Source of the DNA: an uncultured Acidimicrobiales bacterium
GTDB taxonomy: Bacteria; Actinomycetota; Acidimicrobiia; Acidimicrobiales; SHLQ01
Reading direction: 5' to 3'
Assembly (NCBI GenBank): GCA_937922235.1
Contig: CAKZVC010000078.1
Coordinates: 1 to 33,668, forward strand
Length of the DNA stretch: 33,668 bases
Under the pieces are notes generated by a model. That model was not told the DNA's origin and searched no databases. It saw only the letters and a list, made by a program, of their open reading frames with translations. Position numbers and translations under genes: made by a program. Below, piece after piece: positions 30,721-33,668 of the stretch. Positions within the stretch are counted from its first letter, which is position 1; each line of letters starts with the position of its first letter.

Positions 30721-31827
30721 TTAGCGGCCGGTTGTTGCCGAGCAGCTTGAGATCGAGTTTGGTACTGGCGAGTAGGTGCCCCAGAAGACCTGCACGACCC
30801 AAACGTCACCCTCCGAGTCGACAAAGGAGCCAACGCCGACCTGGGTAGCTGCAGTTTCAAGGATGTTGCACCGGTGGCCAGCGCTGCTCATGAAACCAGC
30901 ACCGTTTGGCGAGTAGAACAATCGGTTGATGACCGATGCAGCGCTTTCGCCGCTGGCAACCGTCGAGTATCCAACGTTCTCGAAGGCTCGCGTCCAAGCC
31001 ACCGACTCAGGAAGATCGCGGAAGGGAATGTCGCTGCCGGTGAATGCTGGTGAGTGGTGCTTTGCCGAGGTAAGCGGAAGCGGCTGCTTGCTCATCTCTC
31101 GAGCCCAGTCACGTGCGTAGGCATCAAGGTCGGCGTTGCGGGTCAGCGCACCGAGGTTGGAGATCTTGCCGCGCTCAACGTTGATCAGGCGGAACATTTC
31201 GTTGGCGTACTGGGCAGTGATTGATGGCCCGGCAACCACATTCTGGCCGCCGCCCTTCTCGCACTCGTTGAGCGCATCGCCAGGTGAGTAACAGGTATCG
31301 AGTTCGGTACCGCCGTACAGCGTGTCGATATGCAAGCCGCCACGGAGAATGTCGCGTTGGGCACCGCCGCGAAGTACATCGATGCCTGGTCCGCCCTTGA
31401 GCACGTCAGCGCCGTTGTTGCCGAGCAGCGAGTCACGTCCAGGACCGCCGAACAGCGTGTCGGGCCCCTTGCCACCTTCGAGACGGTCGGCGCCCTTGAA
31501 CGCATAAATCTTGTCAGCACCGTCGCCGCCGTAAAGTCGATCGTTGCCGTGCCCGCCGCAGATGATGTCGTCGCCGCCCTTGCCATACACAACGTCGTTG
31601 CCACCAAACGCCTGGATGACGTCGTTACCTGGCGTGCCTGTCAGTACGTCGTTGCCGGTTGTGCCAACAATGGTGGCCTGCTTCCCGCCGCACCATGCGG
31701 TGGGAGCTGCACTTGCTGCGGGGCCCGTTGCGAGCACTGCAGCCATCATCGCCACGGCCACGCCGAGAGCGAAACCCTTGTTCATCCCTAGTTTCCAGCC
31801 CGCCAAGGTGGAGTTCATTCGATTCAT
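30721..31827 (-). CDS. Secreted RTX-repeat/CAP (SCP-PR1) domain protein
   Basis: The 368-residue protein starts at the ATG at 31827 (an overlapping GTG at 31830 and in-frame ATGs downstream are alternatives). A signal peptide covers about residues 15-40, ending in an A-S-A-A-P-type site. An array of about nine calcium-binding nonapeptides (G-T-x-G-N-D, D-D-I-I-C-G-G, G-G-x-G-x-D) follows. From about residue 205 a CAP domain runs to the end, with His in A-K-H-H-S, Glu in F-E-N-V-G, His in A-G-H-R-C-N-I-L and the closing W-V-V-Q-V-F-W-G strand, the usual CAP cavity residues. CAP proteins are extracellular, often lipid or polysaccharide binding; bacterial functions vary. No partner gene nearby. 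Confidence 0.9.
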   Translation of the reverse strand: MNRMNSTLAGWKLGMNKGFALGVAVAMMAAVLATGPAASAAPTAWCGGKQATIVGTTGNDVLTGTPGNDVIQAFGGNDVVYGKGGDDIICGGHGNDRLYGGDGADKIYAFKGADRLEGGKGPDTLFGGPGRDSLLGNNGADVLKGGPGIDVLRGGAQRDILRGGLHIDTLYGGTELDTCYSPGDALNECEKGGGQNVVAGPSITAQYANEMFRLINVERGKISNLGALTRNADLDAYARDWAREMSKQPLPLTSAKHHSPAFTGSDIPFRDLPESVAWTRAFENVGYSTVASGESAASVINRLFYSPNGAGFMSSAGHRCNILETAATQVGVGSFVDSEGDVWVVQVFWGTYSPVPNSISSCSATTGR

Positions 31828-31984
31828 CACGGTTAGAGCAACGGCCTTTTCGTCATCGCAATGGATGGGAAATATGGCTTACGCATCCGAAATTCGGCTC
31901 AACCACTGATTTTGCGACGGGCGTCACAAAAAGAGCAGGTGAACTCCTCAATGTCGACTTCACGGCGCCGAACAGGCAAATGTG

Positions 31985-32290
31985 ATGGATTACGAAACCA
32001 CAGAGCTGCACCACGACCTTGCGGTGCATACCGAAACGTTCGTCGAAGAGATCGAAGGCCCAACAATCGGCAAGAACGCCATTGTCGACCGCCTTCTCGA
32101 TCTTCGAAACTTGAGCCAGGGCCGTGATCTTGGTCTTGAACTCACCGTTGACGAAATGCTCGAATCTGTACCAGGCGGACGAGTTGTGAGCTCTGAATGG
32201 TGGATGGGCTGTCTCGCTCAGCTCGCCGATCACGCAGCTTTCCTCGCCGCCGGCTACCCGCCTGCACTTCCGGAGCTCCTCACCGCCTAA
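31985..32290 (+). CDS. Hypothetical small acidic protein
   Basis: This 101-residue acidic protein is not recognised. The ATG at 31985 lacks a strong ribosome binding site; a GTG at 31982 precedes it directly. It looks helical: a charged N-terminal half, then two hydrophobic segments (W-W-M-G-C-L-A-Q-L-A and H-A-A-F-L-A-A-G). A reading frame on the opposite strand overlaps it but lacks protein-like composition. It precedes the methyltransferase by 41 bases on the same strand, so co-transcription is possible. Confidence 0.55.
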   Translation: MDYETTELHHDLAVHTETFVEEIEGPTIGKNAIVDRLLDLRNLSQGRDLGLELTVDEMLESVPGGRVVSSEWWMGCLAQLADHAAFLAAGYPPALPELLTA

Positions 32291-32331
32291 CGGTGCTCTA
32301 GTGTTCATTCCCTAACGATCTAGGGGGACAC

Positions 32332-33390
32332 ATGGACAAGGTGCGAGCGAAAGCCTTTATGGGCTCGATGGTGAACATCTTGAATAGCGGTGCGGTGTCG
32401 ATGATGGTCAGCATTGGCCATCGCACGGGCCTGTTCGACACGATGGCAGGCGCTGGGCCCCTCACCAGCGACCAGCTCGCAGAGAAGTCTGAGCTCAATG
32501 AGCGATACGTCCGAGAATGGCTTGCCGCTATGGCCTCGTCTGGCGTTGTTGACTACGACGCGAGCAACGACAGTTTCGAGCTCCCCGTCGAGCATCAAGC
32601 CCTGGTTACCCGAGCAGGTGGGGCGCTTAACCTCGCAACGATGATGCAGTACACCGCACTCCTCGGTCAGGTCGAGGACGATGTCGTTGACGCCTTCCGC
32701 ACCGGAGCCGGTGTTCCGTATTCGCGCTACCCCGACTTCCAGCGCCTGATGGCCGAGGAGAGCGCAGCAGTATTCGACGCCACCTTGCTCGACGCGACCA
32801 TCCCAAACATTCCGGGCGCGGTCGAGGCCCTCACCGAAGGAGCTGCACTCGCCGACGTTGGTTGTGGGTCGGGGCACGCAGTGTTGCTCCTTGCCGAAGC
32901 GTTTCCGAACAGCCACTTCACCGGGTTTGACTTCTCTGACGAAGGACTCGAAACCGCTCGATCCCGAGCTTCAGAAGCCGGGCTGACCAACGTCGACTTC
33001 GTCGCTGTCGATGCGGCCGAGCTCGACGCGACCGACGCCTTTGACATCGTCACAACGTTCGATGCAATCCACGACCAAGCCCAGCCGGCAATCGTGCTCT
33101 CAAACATCCACCGAGCCGTGAAGCCCGGCGGCCACTACCTGTGCGTCGAACCGAAGGCGGCATCATCGCTCGCAGAGAATATGACCGACCCAATGGCGAC
33201 ATTCCAATACACCGTGTCGACCATGCACTGCATGAGCGTGTCGATCGCCGGCGGTGGAGAAGGACTGGGAACTGCGTGGGGCACCGAGCTCACCACCGAG
33301 TTCCTTGAAACAGCAGGGTTCGAGGACATCACCATGGCCGAAGTTCGGGCCGATCGGGCCAACAGCCACTTTGTGTGTCGAAAGTCCTGA
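32332..33390 (+). CDS. SAM-dependent class I methyltransferase with N-terminal winged-helix domain
   Basis: The 352-residue protein has a helical, winged-helix-like N-terminal dimerisation region (residues 1-95, with E-R-Y-V-R-E-W-L-A-A-M) and a class I methyltransferase core: motif I V-G-C-G-S-G-H (176-182), the acidic motif II around F-T-G-F-D-F-S, A-V-D-A-A-E-L-D-A-T-D-A-F, and P-G-G-H-Y-L-C-V-E-P. The arrangement resembles actinobacterial small-molecule methyltransferases such as Rv2258c. The substrate is not known. AGGGGG lies four bases before the ATG. Confidence 0.9.
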   Translation: MDKVRAKAFMGSMVNILNSGAVSMMVSIGHRTGLFDTMAGAGPLTSDQLAEKSELNERYVREWLAAMASSGVVDYDASNDSFELPVEHQALVTRAGGALNLATMMQYTALLGQVEDDVVDAFRTGAGVPYSRYPDFQRLMAEESAAVFDATLLDATIPNIPGAVEALTEGAALADVGCGSGHAVLLLAEAFPNSHFTGFDFSDEGLETARSRASEAGLTNVDFVAVDAAELDATDAFDIVTTFDAIHDQAQPAIVLSNIHRAVKPGGHYLCVEPKAASSLAENMTDPMATFQYTVSTMHCMSVSIAGGGEGLGTAWGTELTTEFLETAGFEDITMAEVRADRANSHFVCRKS

Positions 33391-33399
33391 ACGCAGAAC

Positions 33400-33417
33400 C
33401 TTCCCGCGAGTGGGAAG
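33400..33417 (+). terminator. Possible terminator of the methyltransferase gene
   Basis: CTTCCC-GCGAGT-GGGAAG, ten bases after the stop codon; a TTTT run occurs further on but not directly after the stem, so it is weak. Confidence 0.4.
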
Positions 33418-33450
33418 ATCCGACACTTTTCGCTACGCTCCTAGAGTCCT

Positions 33451-33522
33451 TCGGGGATGGTGTAATTGGTAACACAGCTGTTTCTGGTACAGCCATTGGG
33501 GGTTCAAGTCCTCCTCCCCGAA
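33451..33522 (+). tRNA. tRNA-Gln (anticodon CTG)
   Basis: A 72-base cloverleaf with acceptor TCGGGGA/TCCCCGA and discriminator A. The anticodon loop TTCTGGT carries CTG, flanked by GCTGT/ACAGC. The T arm is GGGGG-TTCAAGT-CCTCC. It reads the glutamine codon CAG. Confidence 0.93.
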
Positions 33523-33526
33523 CAAC

Positions 33527-33542
33527 CCGGAAGAAATTCCGG
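33527..33542 (+). other. Perfect tetraloop hairpin between two tRNA genes
   Basis: CCGGAA-GAAA-TTCCGG (a GNRA loop) begins five bases after tRNA-Gln. It may be a processing or folding element of a joint tRNA-Gln/tRNA-Glu transcript; it has no T-run, so it is unlikely to be a terminator. Confidence 0.5.
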
Positions 33543-33595
33543 ACGCACATAACCGATAGCAACATCTTTCGAGATGGTGGTATCGGAGCACCTAG

Positions 33596-33667
33596 CCCCG
33601 TTCGTCTAGCGGCCTAGGACGCCTGCCTCTCACGCAGGTAACACGGGTTCAAATCCCGTACGGGGTG
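33596..33667 (+). tRNA. tRNA-Glu (anticodon CTC)
   Basis: A 72-base cloverleaf with acceptor GCCCCGT/ACGGGGT and discriminator G. The anticodon arm CCTGC-CTCTCAC-GCAGG carries CTC, and the T arm has the GGTTCAAATCC core. It reads the glutamate codon GAG. The gene ends one base before the end of the window. Confidence 0.93.
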
Positions 33668-33668
33668 C

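Noticed and set aside
31853..32308. 151-codon minus-strand open frame over the small acidic gene
   Set aside because: It covers intergenic DNA with unusual composition and many rare Cys/His residues; the plus-strand reading is more protein-like, though neither is certain.

Overview
The window looks like a chromosomal stretch of a high-GC actinobacterium, most likely a free-living Acidimicrobiia relative (Ilumatobacter-like). This placement is inferred from a CarD regulator, a DUF222/HNH protein, an OmpATb-like protein, Thr-rich secreted linkers, RTX-type calcium-binding repeats on several secreted proteins, and many start codons placed 6-7 bases after a TANNNT box, the signature of leaderless mRNAs. 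There is no phage, integrase or insertion sequence. Most of the window reads as ordinary chromosome with an accessory-looking stretch from about 13.7 to 25.3 kb.

Layout. 1-4514: the end of a BON/OmpA envelope protein and, overlapping its stop codon, a 1075-residue membrane-anchored coiled-coil protein with three C-terminal helix-hairpin-helix modules. 4567-7296: a beta-propeller lipoprotein convergent with a secreted N-acetylmuramoyl-L-alanine amidase. 7426-9899: a two-gene operon of a CbxX-type AAA+ ATPase and a TPM-like membrane protein. 9980-13546: threonine aldolase, a secreted beta-propeller/RTX protein and a hotdog thioesterase. 13703-17360: a stand-alone PolB-type exonuclease that lacks a normal start codon, facing a three-gene operon of a DNA methyltransferase, a 105-residue protein and a putative nuclease (candidate restriction-modification system). 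17489-19441: a hypothetical protein and a DUF222/HNH protein. 19679-22051: an Rrf2-regulated four-gene operon in which every junction is an ATGA overlap. 22132-25835: small unknown genes, a GNAT-like protein and a large RTX-DUF1996 secreted protein. 25915-28826: an amidohydrolase lacking its first metal-binding His pair, coupled to a CapA-family protein. 28966-29500: carD with a strong terminator. 29541-29858: six copies of a 13-bp palindromic repeat. 29936-33390: a DUF2085 membrane protein, tRNA-Pro, an RTX-CAP secreted protein, a small unknown protein and a SAM methyltransferase. 33451-33667: tRNA-Gln and tRNA-Glu.

How the genes fit together. Much of the window encodes cell-envelope and secreted functions: peptidoglycan binding and cleavage, a lipoprotein, three RTX-decorated proteins and a CapA protein. 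The 13.7-19.4 kb part collects DNA-acting enzymes and is the best candidate for an undescribed defence-type cassette. Functions are assigned by reading motifs by eye; no database search was possible.
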